From JBEKCP01 sp049509515 (lineage in GTDB: Bacteria; Planctomycetota; Planctomycetia; Pirellulales; Thermoguttaceae), in assembly GCA_049509515.1 (NCBI GenBank), contig JBEKZV010000004.1, forward strand, positions 95,474 to 159,473: a stretch of 64,000 nt of DNA, read 5' to 3'. Positions 52,501 through 61,913 of this stretch are shown here, piece after piece (the stretch's first letter is position 1; each line of letters starts with the position of its first letter). A model generated the notes under the pieces. It made no database searches and was not told the DNA's origin. It was given only the letters and a program-made list of their open reading frames with translations. The position numbers and the translations under genes are program-made.

Positions 52501-52797
52501 TGGCGACTTACAACTCGCAACGCTCGGGCGGGCCTGGCACACCATCCAGTTTGCACGAAGCGGCCCGTAAATTCCACCCATTTTCCCTAAACCCTGTACC
52601 TAGGCAAGCCGATCTTGACGATTAGGCGTATTTTATCGTTTGTGCCGGACCGGCACGTTTGGGCGAAATATTCCGTCGGAAACAGGGGACAGGCACCTTT
52701 CGTGCGACGACCGTGCATGCATGGTGCGCGCCGACGGGCGGGCACCGACCGAACACGGCAAAGAGGTGCCTGTCCCCTTTTCCTGCCCTCGGGGGCT
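52501..52797. other. Divergent promoter region between adaptor and TolC genes
   Basis: 297 bases, of which 52683-52782 is a REP-like element. The rest has no recognisable gene; a regulator-binding site is likely but none is identified. Confidence 0.4.
52683..52782. repeat. GGGGACAGGCACC REP-like element (variant of the GGGGACAG family)
   Basis: Arms CAGGGGACAGGCACCTTT and AAGAGGTGCCTGTCCCCTTTT are inverted around about 60 bases that contain a second inverted set (GTGCATGCATGGTGCGCGCC). It ends 15 bases before the TolC ATG. Confidence 0.88.
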
Positions 52798-54138
52798 ATG
52801 ATGCGACTCCGGAGCGTCCCACATTTTCTACCGCTCCTGCTGGGCATGGCCGTGGCGTGCCGGGCCGCCTCGCCTCCCGACACCGCCAACCAAGGTAATG
52901 CCGCAACCGATCCGCCGGCGACCCTGCTGGACCTCGAGACCGCCCTGGAATGGACGCTCCGCTACAATCCGGCCCTGGTCGTCCAGCGGCACAACGTGGG
53001 GGTGTCGGCCGAGGCGCTGGCCGTCGCCCGGCAGTTCCCCGCCAGCTTGAACCCGACCGTTGCGTTGGAAGTCTGCCCCTGGACTTTCCAGCGCCGGCCA
53101 GGCGACGGCATCGAGCGGCTGCAAACGTACTCGACCGTGACTTGGCAACAGCCGATCGAACTGGGGCATCGCCGCCAGCACCGCACCGCGATGGCCCAGG
53201 CCGCCTACGACCAGGTGCGATCCGGCTCGTTGGGCGCCGAGCTGGCCGCGCTGGTGCAGACCTACCGGCTCCACCAGGGGGCCGCCTACCGGCGGCAGAA
53301 ACTGGCGATCGTGGGGCGGCTGGCTGAGTTCGACGTTCAACTGGTCCGGACGCTGCGGCGGCAGGCGGAGGCGAACCAGGTCGGGCCGGCCGAAGTCATC
53401 CTGGCCGAGGTCGAGAGCCAGGCGGCGGCCCAGCAACTGGAAACCGCCTGCCAGGAATATTCCGTGGCGCTGGCCGAGCTGCGGCAGCAGTTCGCCCCAC
53501 CCCAGGCGGCCGGCCCGCTCGAGCCCGAGGGCCCCTTGCGCCTCCCGGCCGACGGCGCGCCCCCCGATGAACAAGAACTGGTGCGCTGGGCGCTGACCAG
53601 CCGGCCGGAGATCGCCAGTGCCGAGGCGCAAGTGGCGAGTTCCCGGGCCGCCCTGTGCCTGGCCCGCGCCGACCGAATCCCCGTGCCGTCCGTGGGTCCG
53701 GCCTACGAGCACAGTGAGACGGGCGAGAGCTTTTACGGCCTGGCCGTGACCACGCCGATCCCGCTCTTGAACACGGGCCGTGCCCTGGTCCACCAGCGCG
53801 AGGCCGAATACCATCGGGACTGCGTGGCGCTGGAACAGGCCCGGCAGCAAGTCGCCGCCCAGCTCGGGGCGGCGCTGGCCAAATGGACGCAGGTCCGCGA
53901 TTCCGCCGCGCGGGCCCAAGCCCGCCTTGAGCCCGTCGCCGCCCAGGCCGGGCGAATGCAGCGGCTCTTCGACGCCGGGCAGACGGACTTGGTGAAGTTG
54001 CTCCAGGTCCGCCAACGGCTGATCGAGGGCCAGGGCGCCGCCCTGGACGCCCAGTGGCAGTCGATCCAGGCCTATGCCGATCTGCTGGTTGCGCTGGGTT
54101 CCGCGCCGCTCTTGGACGCGTTGCCCAAAGCACCGTGA
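52798..54138 (+). CDS. TolC-family outer-membrane efflux protein
   Basis: A 446-residue protein with a signal peptide (PHFLPLLLGMAVACRA) and two long helical repeats typical of TolC: LDLETALEWTLRYNPALVVQ and RPEIASAEAQVASSRAALCLARA, then GLAVTTPIPLLNTGRA. Two adjacent ATGs (52798, 52801) could start it. It is divergent from the adaptor/permease pair, which makes a tripartite pump likely. The closest relatives are probably of the CusC/CzcC type, judged from the short length. Confidence 0.85.
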   Translation: MMRLRSVPHFLPLLLGMAVACRAASPPDTANQGNAATDPPATLLDLETALEWTLRYNPALVVQRHNVGVSAEALAVARQFPASLNPTVALEVCPWTFQRRPGDGIERLQTYSTVTWQQPIELGHRRQHRTAMAQAAYDQVRSGSLGAELAALVQTYRLHQGAAYRRQKLAIVGRLAEFDVQLVRTLRRQAEANQVGPAEVILAEVESQAAAQQLETACQEYSVALAELRQQFAPPQAAGPLEPEGPLRLPADGAPPDEQELVRWALTSRPEIASAEAQVASSRAALCLARADRIPVPSVGPAYEHSETGESFYGLAVTTPIPLLNTGRALVHQREAEYHRDCVALEQARQQVAAQLGAALAKWTQVRDSAARAQARLEPVAAQAGRMQRLFDAGQTDLVKLLQVRQRLIEGQGAALDAQWQSIQAYADLLVALGSAPLLDALPKAP

Positions 54139-54276
54139 CCGCGATCAACGCGGGTGGCCTGCCCAGCCGGGCGTGAGCATGCCCACGCAAACGTGAGCAT
54201 GGCATGAGACCTATTTTCCCGGCACGCCAGCCCTACGGGCGCGGCGTGACCGCGGACCGCTACGCCAGCCGAGTGA

Positions 54277-54531
54277 TCACGGGCCGGTGGTTCCGGGGTT
54301 GTTGGCCAGGAAGTCCCGCGGGCCGCGAAGCGTGTAGTAAGGGTAAGTCACCGACGCGGCGCCATTGTCGGGCGCCTGCCCCTGGCGAAGGCCGCGGCCT
54401 CCCCCGTCGTCGTTCTGGCACGCCTCCGGGGCCTGCTGACAGGCGCCGGACGCGGGCTTGCCGCCGCACGCGCAACCGCCGGCAGCGGCCAACAGAACGG
54501 CCGCCGCGCAAACCAAGAGTAGCTGTCTCAT
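54277..54531 (-). CDS. Small lipoprotein, planctomycete type
   Basis: An 84-residue protein with a lipoprotein signal (LLLVCAAAVLLAAAGGCACGG). It has a Gly/Gln/Asp-rich middle and ends PYYTLRGPRDFLANNPGTTGP-like, a C-terminal motif that recurs in small planctomycete lipoproteins. GGAAAGGA precedes the ATG at 54531. Function unknown. Confidence 0.75.
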   Translation of the reverse strand: MRQLLLVCAAAVLLAAAGGCACGGKPASGACQQAPEACQNDDGGGRGLRQGQAPDNGAASVTYPYYTLRGPRDFLANNPGTTGP

Positions 54532-54796
54532 CCGCTCGGTCCTTTCCTTCCTTCGCGAGGCCCTGGGTCGGGCGCCTCCGCCCCCATAGCGCAAGCTTCC
54601 AGCCCGTGCCTGGCACTCAGCGGCAAGCTGCCGCTCCTGCCAAGGGGGGCTATGAATGATCCAAGTCTGGGTCCCTTTTGCAACATCGGCCTAACCGTCC
54701 GCAGAATCCAGAAAATCGTCACATCCGCTTCCGCCCGCAGAACCGACAAAGTAACGCCATGGCAGGCACGGCGGACTGTGGTAAACTGGAGAGATT

Positions 54797-55663
54797 ATGG
54801 CCGCTTCGATCCAGTACCTCGAGAAGCTGATCGCAACCTTCGCGGAAGCGATGGAAGCGAATCGCCAAACCCCCGGCCGGCAGGGGAGCCTGATCACCCT
54901 CGGGCCAGAGCTGGCCGGCGAGGTCATGGTCACCGGCGATCTGCACGGCCACAGGAAGAACTTCAACCTCATCCGCCGGGTGGCGGCCCTGGATGCCTCC
55001 CCCCGCCGTCACCTAGTTCTCCAGGAGGCATGCCACGGCGGTCCGGTCTACCCGGAAAATGGCGGCTGCATGTCCCACACGGTGGTGGAGGACATCGCCC
55101 GGCTAAAGGTCAAGTATCCTGCCCGGGTGCATTTTCTCTTGGGCAACCACGAGCTGGCCGAGCTGGCGGACTATCCCATCCTGAAGAAGAACCAGATGCT
55201 TAACACTCTGCTGCGAATGGGGTTGCAGCAGGCGTACGGCCCGGCGGCCGAGAAGGTGCGGGAAGCCATGCTCCGCTTCTTGCGGAGTTGCCCGCTAGGC
55301 ATCCGCCTGGCGGGGGGAGTCTTCATCTCTCACAGCATCCCCGAACAGCTTGACAGCCGCAAGTTCGACAAATCAGTCTTCTATCGCGATCTGAATCCCC
55401 TGGAATTCTACGAGCACGGGGACATATTTCGCCTCTTATGGGGGAGGGACAATCGTCCCCAGAACGCCCGGGCCTTTGCCGAGCAGATGGGCGCCCGCCT
55501 GCTCGTCTGCGGCCACGATCCCTGTGTCGAAGGGTACAACGTCCCCAATCCGCACCAGATTATTTTGGACTGCTGCGGCGAGCCGGCCTGCTATGTGATT
55601 CTGCCCGTGGGCCAGGAATTAGGGCAGGAGGAGATTGTCGCGAGGATCCGGCGGCTGGGGTAA
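54797..55663 (+). CDS. Metallophosphoesterase
   Basis: A 288-residue calcineurin-like phosphoesterase. The metal-binding motifs are VTGDLHGH (about residues 45-52), LLGNHELAEL (about 117) and CGHDPCVEGYN (near 240), with FISHSIPEQ between. The substrate may be a phosphoprotein or a nucleotide; nothing in context decides. GGAGAG stands just before the ATG. It is followed by 90 bases and the ABC exporter gene. Confidence 0.82.
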   Translation: MAASIQYLEKLIATFAEAMEANRQTPGRQGSLITLGPELAGEVMVTGDLHGHRKNFNLIRRVAALDASPRRHLVLQEACHGGPVYPENGGCMSHTVVEDIARLKVKYPARVHFLLGNHELAELADYPILKKNQMLNTLLRMGLQQAYGPAAEKVREAMLRFLRSCPLGIRLAGGVFISHSIPEQLDSRKFDKSVFYRDLNPLEFYEHGDIFRLLWGRDNRPQNARAFAEQMGARLLVCGHDPCVEGYNVPNPHQIILDCCGEPACYVILPVGQELGQEEIVARIRRLG

Positions 55664-55756
55664 ATGCGGAAGGATGAAGGATGAACCGGCTTTCATCCTT
55701 TATCCTTTGCTTTTCGCTCTTGGCCCGATCCGCCGAATCTGCTAAAAGACGGCCAA

Positions 55757-57853
55757 ATGAAGAACTTTGGCAGGGTTCTGCGTCTGGCACTGCGCTATCG
55801 GCTCACGGTGGCGGGGGTAATCGCCAGCGCGCTGACGGTGGCCATCCTCTGGGCGGTCAACTTCGGCACGATGCTGCCCTTCGTCAAGGTGGTCCTGCAG
55901 CAGGAATCGCTGCAGCAGTGGATCGATCGGGAGATCGCCACGGCCCAGCGGGAAGCGGCAGAGCAGGGGACGCTGATCGAGGCGCTCGAACGGGAAATGG
56001 CCGACGCCCCGCCCGATCGGCAGCAGATGCTCGATTCCGCCATCAGCGGGGCGGAACACCGCCAAACGGCGGACCGCTACGCCGAAAACCTCTACCGCTG
56101 GCTGAAGCCCTTCGTCGATCGCTACGTCCCCAGCGACGCGTTCAATACGCTGATCGCCGTGTCGGTGGTGCTGGTCGTGATGACGCTGCTGAAGGACATC
56201 TTCCTGGTGACCAACAACATCCTGGTCGCGCGGCTCACGCAGTTGGCCACTTTCGACCTGCGGAAACTCTTTTATCGCCGCACGCTCCGGCTGGACCTGG
56301 CCACGTTCAACGACGAGGGCACCACCGACCTGATGAGCCGCTTCACCTATGACATGGAGAACGTGGCGGGGGGCCTGGATGCCCTGTTCGGAAAGCTGGT
56401 CCGCGAGCCGCTGAAGTTGATTGCCTGCGTGGTGGGCGCCGCCTGGATCTGCTGGCGGCTCTTGCTGCTCTCGCTGGTGATCGCCCCGCTGGCCGCCCTG
56501 GCAATCCGCTGGCTGGCCAAGACGCTCCGCCGGGCCAACCGCCGGGCGATGGAGCAAATGGCCCAGCTCTATAACGTGCTGGAAGAGACGTTCCGCGGCA
56601 TCAAGATCGTCAAGGCCTTCACCAACGAGCCGCAGGAGCGCAATCGCTTCCACGTCCGCAGCAAGGCGTATTACAAGCGGGCGCTGCGGATCGCCGGCTA
56701 TGACTCGCTCTCGCACCCGATGAGCGAGATGATGGGCATCTTCATGATCACCCTGGCGCTGCTGGCCGGAGCCTGGCTGGTGCTGAAGGGCAAGACGCAC
56801 CTGCTGGGCATCCGCATGTGCGACCGCGGCCTGAGCTTGGATGCGCTCTTGTTGTTCTACCTGCTTCTGGCGGGGGCCGCCGATCCGCTGCGAAAACTCT
56901 CCGAGGTGTTCAGCCGCTTCCAGGGAGCGGTGGCGGCGTGCGAGCGGATCTTCACCCGGCTGGACCGCGAGCCGTCCGTCCGCGACCAGGCTCGCTCTCC
57001 GTACCAGGTTGGCGCCCGGTGCGAGGCTGGCCCCCGCTGCCGGGCCGGCACCGGCGACCAGGCCGGCGCCGTGTGCCCCGCCGCGCCGGCAGTCTGCCGC
57101 CGCCATCACCGCGAGCTGGTCTTCGAGGGCGTGGGCTTCGCCTACCAGCCCGGCCAGCCGGTGCTCTGCGACATCAACCTGCGGATCCCCTTCGGCCAGA
57201 CGGTGGCCGTCGTCGGTCCCAACGGCTGCGGCAAGTCCACGCTGGCCAATCTCATTCCCCGCTTCGCCGATCCCACCAGCGGCATCATCCGCCTGGACGA
57301 TGTACCGCTGGCGAACCTGCGGCTGCGGGAGCTGCGCGGCCAGATCGGGCTGGTGACCCAGGACCCCTTCCTGTTCGACGACACGGTGCTGGCCAACATT
57401 CGCTACGGCCGGCCCAAGGCCAGCTACGACCAGATCGTCGAGGCCGCCAAGCAGGCCCACGCCCACCGCTTCATCGAGTCCGAGCTGCCAAACGGCTATC
57501 AGACGGTGGTCGGCACCTTCGGCGGCCGCCTCTCCGGAGGCCAACGGCAGCGGATCGCCCTGGCGCGGGCCATCCTCCGCGACCCCGCCATCCTTGTCCT
57601 CGATGAGGCCACCAGCCAGATCGACCTGGAAAGCGAGCAGGCCATTCAGCAAGCCCTGGAAGGCTTCATCCGCGGCCGCACCACGTTGATCATCACCCAC
57701 CGCCTGGCCGTCCTCTCGCTGGCCGACCGGATCGTGGTGATGGAGGCGGGGCGGATCGTCGACGCCGGCACCCACGACGAGTTGGTCGCCCGCTCCGGCC
57801 TCTACCGCCGCCTGCACCAGCTCCAGTTCGACGACCTCCGGCGGAGCGCATAG
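55757..57853 (+). CDS. MsbA-like ABC exporter
   Basis: A 698-residue half-transporter: transmembrane domain (about 1-400) and ATPase domain with Walker A (VGPNGCGKST), Q-loop (LVTQDPFLF), signature LSGGQRQRIALARAIL and Walker B LVLDEATSQ. Between the first two membrane helices there is a hydrophilic segment of about 70 residues not usual in MsbA. A low-complexity Cys/Gly/Ala/Arg-rich insert (about 409-450) joins the two domains. With kdsC/kdsD in the window, lipid or lipid A export is plausible, though drug export cannot be excluded. Confidence 0.88.
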   Translation: MKNFGRVLRLALRYRLTVAGVIASALTVAILWAVNFGTMLPFVKVVLQQESLQQWIDREIATAQREAAEQGTLIEALEREMADAPPDRQQMLDSAISGAEHRQTADRYAENLYRWLKPFVDRYVPSDAFNTLIAVSVVLVVMTLLKDIFLVTNNILVARLTQLATFDLRKLFYRRTLRLDLATFNDEGTTDLMSRFTYDMENVAGGLDALFGKLVREPLKLIACVVGAAWICWRLLLLSLVIAPLAALAIRWLAKTLRRANRRAMEQMAQLYNVLEETFRGIKIVKAFTNEPQERNRFHVRSKAYYKRALRIAGYDSLSHPMSEMMGIFMITLALLAGAWLVLKGKTHLLGIRMCDRGLSLDALLLFYLLLAGAADPLRKLSEVFSRFQGAVAACERIFTRLDREPSVRDQARSPYQVGARCEAGPRCRAGTGDQAGAVCPAAPAVCRRHHRELVFEGVGFAYQPGQPVLCDINLRIPFGQTVAVVGPNGCGKSTLANLIPRFADPTSGIIRLDDVPLANLRLRELRGQIGLVTQDPFLFDDTVLANIRYGRPKASYDQIVEAAKQAHAHRFIESELPNGYQTVVGTFGGRLSGGQRQRIALARAILRDPAILVLDEATSQIDLESEQAIQQALEGFIRGRTTLIITHRLAVLSLADRIVVMEAGRIVDAGTHDELVARSGLYRRLHQLQFDDLRRSA
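56985..57090. repeat. Degenerate repeat in the ABC exporter linker
   Basis: Units of the type CGGTGCGAGGCTGGCCCC and CGGGCCGGCACCGGCGACCA recur imperfectly, encoding (V/A)GxRCxAGP-like repeats including three Cys. This lies at the domain linker and is similar in style to the glgA insert. Confidence 0.6.
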
Positions 57854-57877
57854 ACGGCGGGCGGTGGGCGTGGGCAG

Positions 57878-57951
57878 TTTAGCGGGCGGGCTTGCCCGCC
57901 GTGCCCGATTCGCGCCCCCCGCCCTGCCCTTCGTCCCTCAGGGCGTGCCAC
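57878..57951. repeat. TTTAGCGGGCGGGCTTGCCC element plus CCCTTCGTCCCTCAGGGCGT element
   Basis: The two elements stand side by side in the same order as at 47352-47422, in the gap between convergent ABC and methyltransferase genes. The second runs into the methyltransferase stop region. Confidence 0.85.
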
Positions 57952-58798
57952 CCCTCCGCGCGACCATCACCAGGTCGACACTCTCCGCGCGGCGATAGGG
58001 CCGGTCGTGGTAATCGCCCAGCAGGCGCACGTCGTTGGCCCCACCGTGGCGGGCGGCCTCCTCCAGCTCCGCAGCCTCGAGCCCCACCAGCGGCAACGAC
58101 TCGCACACCAGCGGCGGGCCGCCGGCGGGACGCAGGACCACCAGGTCCACGAAGCCCCGGCCGCCGGAGCGGTGTACGCCCTTGAGCACCAGCACGTCGC
58201 GGGGCGGGCTGTCCCGATCTTCCGCCCCCGCCGGCGTGGCACTGGCCGGCGAAACCGGGGGTGCCCCCGCCGTCGCCCCCGGGACGAGGAGGCATTTTTG
58301 CCAGACGCACGGGCCGTCTGCAAGTCGCCAGAGGTTGAGCACCTGGACGATGACGATGCCTCCCGGGCGGACGCACGCGAGCATCCGCTGGATGACCCGC
58401 CGGGCGGCGGCCGCGTCGCCGGCCAGCGCCAGCGAATTGCCCACGCACACCGCGGCGTCGAAGTCGCCCGGTGATGCAGAGGGCGCCCCGGGCACCGGGC
58501 GGAGCGCGGTCGGCTCCTCGAATCCCCGCACCACCCACCGCAAGCCCTCCGGCTCGCCGAAGGCGGCCCGCGCACGGCGGATCATGTTCGGGCTCAGGTC
58601 GGCCCCTTCCACCCGCAGGCCCCACGCATGGAACATCGCCGCGTGCCGCCCGGTGCCGCAGGCCGCGTCCAGAACGCTCTTCACTTGGGCTTCGGCGAAT
58701 CGGCGGCGATAGAACGGCTCCTCGCCGGCCAGCCGCTTGGGCCAGTCGATCATCGCCTCGTAGATGTCGCTCAAGTCGTTGAATCGCTCGCCGGACAT
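57938..58798 (-). CDS. Class I SAM-dependent methyltransferase
   Basis: A 286-residue protein with the motif I VLDAACGTGRHAAMF (about 42-56), VEGADLSPNMI (motif II) and FDAAVCVGNSLAL (motif IV). The substrate is unknown. A loop between strands (about 170-200) is rich in Pro/Ala and may hold a repeat-derived insert (58200-58290). ATG 58798 gives a family-like start (MSGERFNDLSDIYEAM); the longer frame crosses intergenic repeats. Confidence 0.82.
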   Translation of the reverse strand: MSGERFNDLSDIYEAMIDWPKRLAGEEPFYRRRFAEAQVKSVLDAACGTGRHAAMFHAWGLRVEGADLSPNMIRRARAAFGEPEGLRWVVRGFEEPTALRPVPGAPSASPGDFDAAVCVGNSLALAGDAAAARRVIQRMLACVRPGGIVIVQVLNLWRLADGPCVWQKCLLVPGATAGAPPVSPASATPAGAEDRDSPPRDVLVLKGVHRSGGRGFVDLVVLRPAGGPPLVCESLPLVGLEAAELEEAARHGGANDVRLLGDYHDRPYRRAESVDLVMVARRGGTP

Positions 58799-59003
58799 AT
58801 AGTCTCGACAAAGCACGAAATTCGAAATCCGAAACAAATCCAAAGCACGAAATCCCAATCTCAAAACCCGGAACTCGCGGGCTTGTGCCGGATTTCGCCG
58901 GGGATATCCTCGACGTTGACGGTCCGTGTTCCTATCACTGCTCGTTTCGGTGATTCGATATTCGAACTTGTTTCGGATTTCGGGCTTCGGATTTCGGATT
59001 TGT
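58799..59003. repeat. AT-richer GAAATTCGAAATCCG repeat region
   Basis: Units such as CGAAATTCGAAATCCGAAAC, AAAGCACGAAATCCC and their inverse TTTCGGATTTCGGGCTTCGG frame a central CGGGGATATCCTCGACG. The base composition is clearly below that of neighbouring DNA. The region fills the gap between methyltransferase and MscS genes. Confidence 0.75.
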
Positions 59004-59615
59004 TCACCCCGTCGGCGTTTGCGGTGCACCAGCGGCGCCTTGCTGCCGCACCACGACCGCGTTGCTGAGGATCAGGGAGTTGGGGACGTAGATCTTCTTC
59101 TCCTCGGCCTCCAGCCGCGTGAAGCGGAGATTGATTTCGCGGACCGTGCCCTCCAGCACGGTCGGGGTGGCGGTGGCCACGGTGATCACGTCGCCTTCGC
59201 GAAAGGGCTTGTAGGCCACCACCAGGATTCCCGACAGGACGTTGCTGAAGACCTCCTTGAGGGCCAGGCTGATGGCCAAGCCCGTCAGCCCCAGGCCGGC
59301 CACCAGGGCGGTGATGTCGATTCCGGCGGTGCCCAGCCCGCACAGCAGGCCGATCAAGAGCACCGTGACCTGCAGGCTGCCGGCCACCAGGCTGGTGATG
59401 CTCGCGTCGATCTTGCGGTGCTCGCCCAGCCGGCGGAGGAGCCGCCGCAGGCCGCGGGCCAGCAGCCAGAACACCAGGAGGATTGCCAGTGCCACGGCCA
59501 CCCGCGGCAGGAACAGGAGGAAGCTGCTCCAGAGAGCGTCGAGGGCCGGCGTCGGCAGGGCCTTCTCGAACTCCCCCGCCATGTCGGCACTCGAAACCGC
59601 AGCCAGCAAGGTCAT
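59004..59615 (-). CDS. MscS-family mechanosensitive channel
   Basis: A 203-residue membrane protein. Two hydrophobic helices (RVAVALAILLVFWLLARGL; LVAGSLQVTVLLIGLLCGLG) precede the pore helix GLGLTGLAISLALKEVFSNVLSGILVV with the usual Gly/Ala spacing, followed by the start of the cytoplasmic beta domain (YKPFREGDVI, NLRFTRLEAEEKKIYVPNSLI). It ends soon after NSLI, so the later vestibule is missing; the stop is at the border of the repeat region, which suggests loss of the 3' end or a naturally short form. It is 10 bases after the HEAT gene. Confidence 0.82.
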   Translation of the reverse strand: MTLLAAVSSADMAGEFEKALPTPALDALWSSFLLFLPRVAVALAILLVFWLLARGLRRLLRRLGEHRKIDASITSLVAGSLQVTVLLIGLLCGLGTAGIDITALVAGLGLTGLAISLALKEVFSNVLSGILVVAYKPFREGDVITVATATPTVLEGTVREINLRFTRLEAEEKKIYVPNSLILSNAVVVRQQGAAGAPQTPTG

Positions 59616-59625
59616 GCGGGGCTCC

Positions 59626-60636
59626 TCAGTTCATTCCGTTTCCGGGGCCGCGGGCCGTCCGCGGTTGCCGGCGCTCGGCACCACCGGCGCGGGTGCCGAC
59701 GATGTCGCGCTGCGTGGCGAGCTGGTCGGCCAGGTCGCGGATCCGGTTGTCCGCGTCCTGCCGCGCTATGGCCTCGACCTGGTCGAGCAACTGCGGGTCT
59801 CCCGTGGTGCCCGCCAGCGCCATGGCCGCCATGCGGACCTCGGGATCCTCATCCTGGCACAGCCGCAACAGCCACGGCGCGGGGTCGACGCTTTGTAGGG
59901 CGGGCAAGGCACGGACCAACTGCCGGCGGACGTCGGGATTCGGGTCGAACAGCCGCCGCCCCAGTTCCAGGTCAACCTCGGTCAGCCCGCGGCGGAGGAG
60001 TTCCGCGCGGGCTGCCGCCACCGTCCGGGCGTCGTCGGCCCGCAGTTGTCGCACCAAATCGAACAGGTCGGCCCGGCGGAGGCCGCCGAGCGCCTGGGGC
60101 GGGCTGCGGTGGGCCGAATCTTCCACCAGCCCAACGGGCAACACGCCCTGGCCCCCAGGCCCAGAACCCCCGGCCGGATCCACGACCACTCGCAACTCCG
60201 TCGGACGGTTGGCCGCAGGCTGTTCCACGTCGGGCGACATGTACCCCACGGCAGGTTGGACAGCCAACCGGCCCGGCGGTGGACTCCTGCCCGCTCGACT
60301 GCCGGACGAGCCAGGCACCGCGCGAAGTAGGGGCGGCGTGGTCGGCGCGACCCCGCCGTGCAAGCCGGCACTTCCCGTGTTCCGAACTGCCGAGCTGCCG
60401 GGCGCTGGGCCTGCTTCACTCTGACCCGGTGCCGCCGCCCGCACGGTCCCGGCCGACCCGCCGCCGAATGCGGCCTCCGCGTCCTCGTCATTCAAGGCGT
60501 GATCGGACCGCTCGAGCAAGACCTGCGCAAATCCCCCGGCGGTGCGGGGCCGATAGCTCCGCTCCAGGAGGATAACGCCCGCGGCCAGGCCTACCGCCAG
60601 GCTCAGCACCAGCAACGGTCGGACAAGGCCTCGCAT
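59626..60636 (-). CDS. Membrane-anchored HEAT-like repeat protein
   Basis: A 336-residue protein with an N-terminal membrane helix (LLVLSLAVGLAAGVILLE), a long low-complexity Gly/Pro/Ala region (about 60-165) and C-terminal HEAT-like helices: DPNPDVRRQLVRALPALQ and DEDPEVRMAAMALAGTTGD. Such repeats normally bind partners. It probably faces the periplasm and may be co-transcribed with the MscS gene. Confidence 0.65.
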   Translation of the reverse strand: MRGLVRPLLVLSLAVGLAAGVILLERSYRPRTAGGFAQVLLERSDHALNDEDAEAAFGGGSAGTVRAAAPGQSEAGPAPGSSAVRNTGSAGLHGGVAPTTPPLLRAVPGSSGSRAGRSPPPGRLAVQPAVGYMSPDVEQPAANRPTELRVVVDPAGGSGPGGQGVLPVGLVEDSAHRSPPQALGGLRRADLFDLVRQLRADDARTVAAARAELLRRGLTEVDLELGRRLFDPNPDVRRQLVRALPALQSVDPAPWLLRLCQDEDPEVRMAAMALAGTTGDPQLLDQVEAIARQDADNRIRDLADQLATQRDIVGTRAGGAERRQPRTARGPGNGMN

Positions 60637-61001
60637 CGGTGCTCCTCCGAGAGCAGCCGCGGAGGCACGTCCGCGGCCATCCAGAAAAGGGGCGGTATTG
60701 TCGGTTCTTCATCCGCGGGTGGCAAGAGCAATACCAGTGGGCAGATAGCCGCGGATGTATATCCGCAGGTAGGAAAGGTGGAAAGGGTGAGAAGGGCAGT
60801 GGCACCGAAAAGCTGGTTTTCCAGCCGTTTCCAGGGGTGCAGATTTTCGCCATGTGCCCCGTAACACGCACGTTACCCTGTCGCCTCAGATTGAAGCGAG
60901 GCGTTACAGAACGCAAATTTTGACTATGCGGCTGGATGCCCGCCAGCCGAATATTCAGGAGAGCATCAGGCATTGACAGACTGCCAGGGGCGGGGGGGAC
61001 G
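60637..61001. other. Divergent intergenic region, 365 bases
   Basis: No gene seen. Contains GCGGAT-GTAT-ATCCGC and GTAAC-ACGCAC-GTTAC hairpins, and a TTGACA near 60974 with no good -10 partner. Confidence 0.4.
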
Positions 61002-61913
61002 ATGACAATGCACTGGAAGAGGTGGGGGGGTCTGCTTGCGACGGTAGTCCTTTGGGCCGCGCCCTTGGGGGCGGCGGGGCCGGCGGCGGCAACGTCCGCC
61101 GAAGCGGCGCTGCCCAGCGCCACTTCCAGTAACGCCGCCCGGCAGAATGCCATCCAGTCGATCCCATGGGACAAACTCGATCGGGAGGGCCGGGCCAAGG
61201 TCGATTCCGTGCTGGGGAACGTCACCGTCTTCCGGCGGTTTCCCGCCCGCGTGGTGAGCTGCGATCCCGATCTCTACTTGTTCGTCGTCCGGCATCCCGA
61301 CGTGGTGGTGAACATCTGGGAAGTGCTGGGGCTCTCGCAGTTGCAGCTTCGCCAGACGGGGCCGGACACCTACCGCGTTGCCGAAAACGCCGGGACGTCG
61401 GCCACGCTGGAGTTCTTGTGCCACGCCAACGACACGCACGTGGTTTACGGGCAATGGAGCTACACCGGCCCGCTCTTGCCCCGAACCATCCGCGGCCGCT
61501 GCCTGGCGGTCCTGCGCTCGGCCTACGCCCGCGCCAACGACGGCCGCTACTCCATCACCAGCCGGCTGGACGGCTTTGTGACCGTCGAACCGGCGGGGGC
61601 CGAGCTGTTGACCAAGGCCCTGCACCCGTTGGTGGTCAAGAACGCCGACACCAACTTCGTGCAGACGGTGGGTTTCGTCGGCAGCCTGTCGCGGACCGCC
61701 GAGGTGAACAGCCGCGGCTTGCAGCGGCTCGCCCAGCGGCTGATGGACGTGCAGCCGGAGGTTCGCCGGCAGTTCGAGCAGGTGGTGGCGGGCGTGGCCG
61801 ATCGCGCCGCCTCGCTGGCCGCGCAGGATCGCAAGCGACCGGCCACGCAGCTCGCCGGCCGCCCGATCGGCCAAAGCGGGCAAGAGCCGGCGAGCCGAAC
61901 CGCTCTCCAGTGA
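61002..61913 (+). CDS. Secreted protein of unknown function
   Basis: A 303-residue protein starting MTMHWKRWGG with a signal peptide (LLATVVLWAAPLGAAGPAAA). The mature part begins with a helical region and continues with beta-rich stretches (RVVSCDPDLYLFVVRHPDVVV-like, GTSATLEFLCHANDTHVVYG). No domain I recognise. It has two Cys in the mature part. Similar proteins of about 300 residues are found in planctomycetes only, as far as I can say. Confidence 0.6.
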   Translation: MTMHWKRWGGLLATVVLWAAPLGAAGPAAATSAEAALPSATSSNAARQNAIQSIPWDKLDREGRAKVDSVLGNVTVFRRFPARVVSCDPDLYLFVVRHPDVVVNIWEVLGLSQLQLRQTGPDTYRVAENAGTSATLEFLCHANDTHVVYGQWSYTGPLLPRTIRGRCLAVLRSAYARANDGRYSITSRLDGFVTVEPAGAELLTKALHPLVVKNADTNFVQTVGFVGSLSRTAEVNSRGLQRLAQRLMDVQPEVRRQFEQVVAGVADRAASLAAQDRKRPATQLAGRPIGQSGQEPASRTALQ

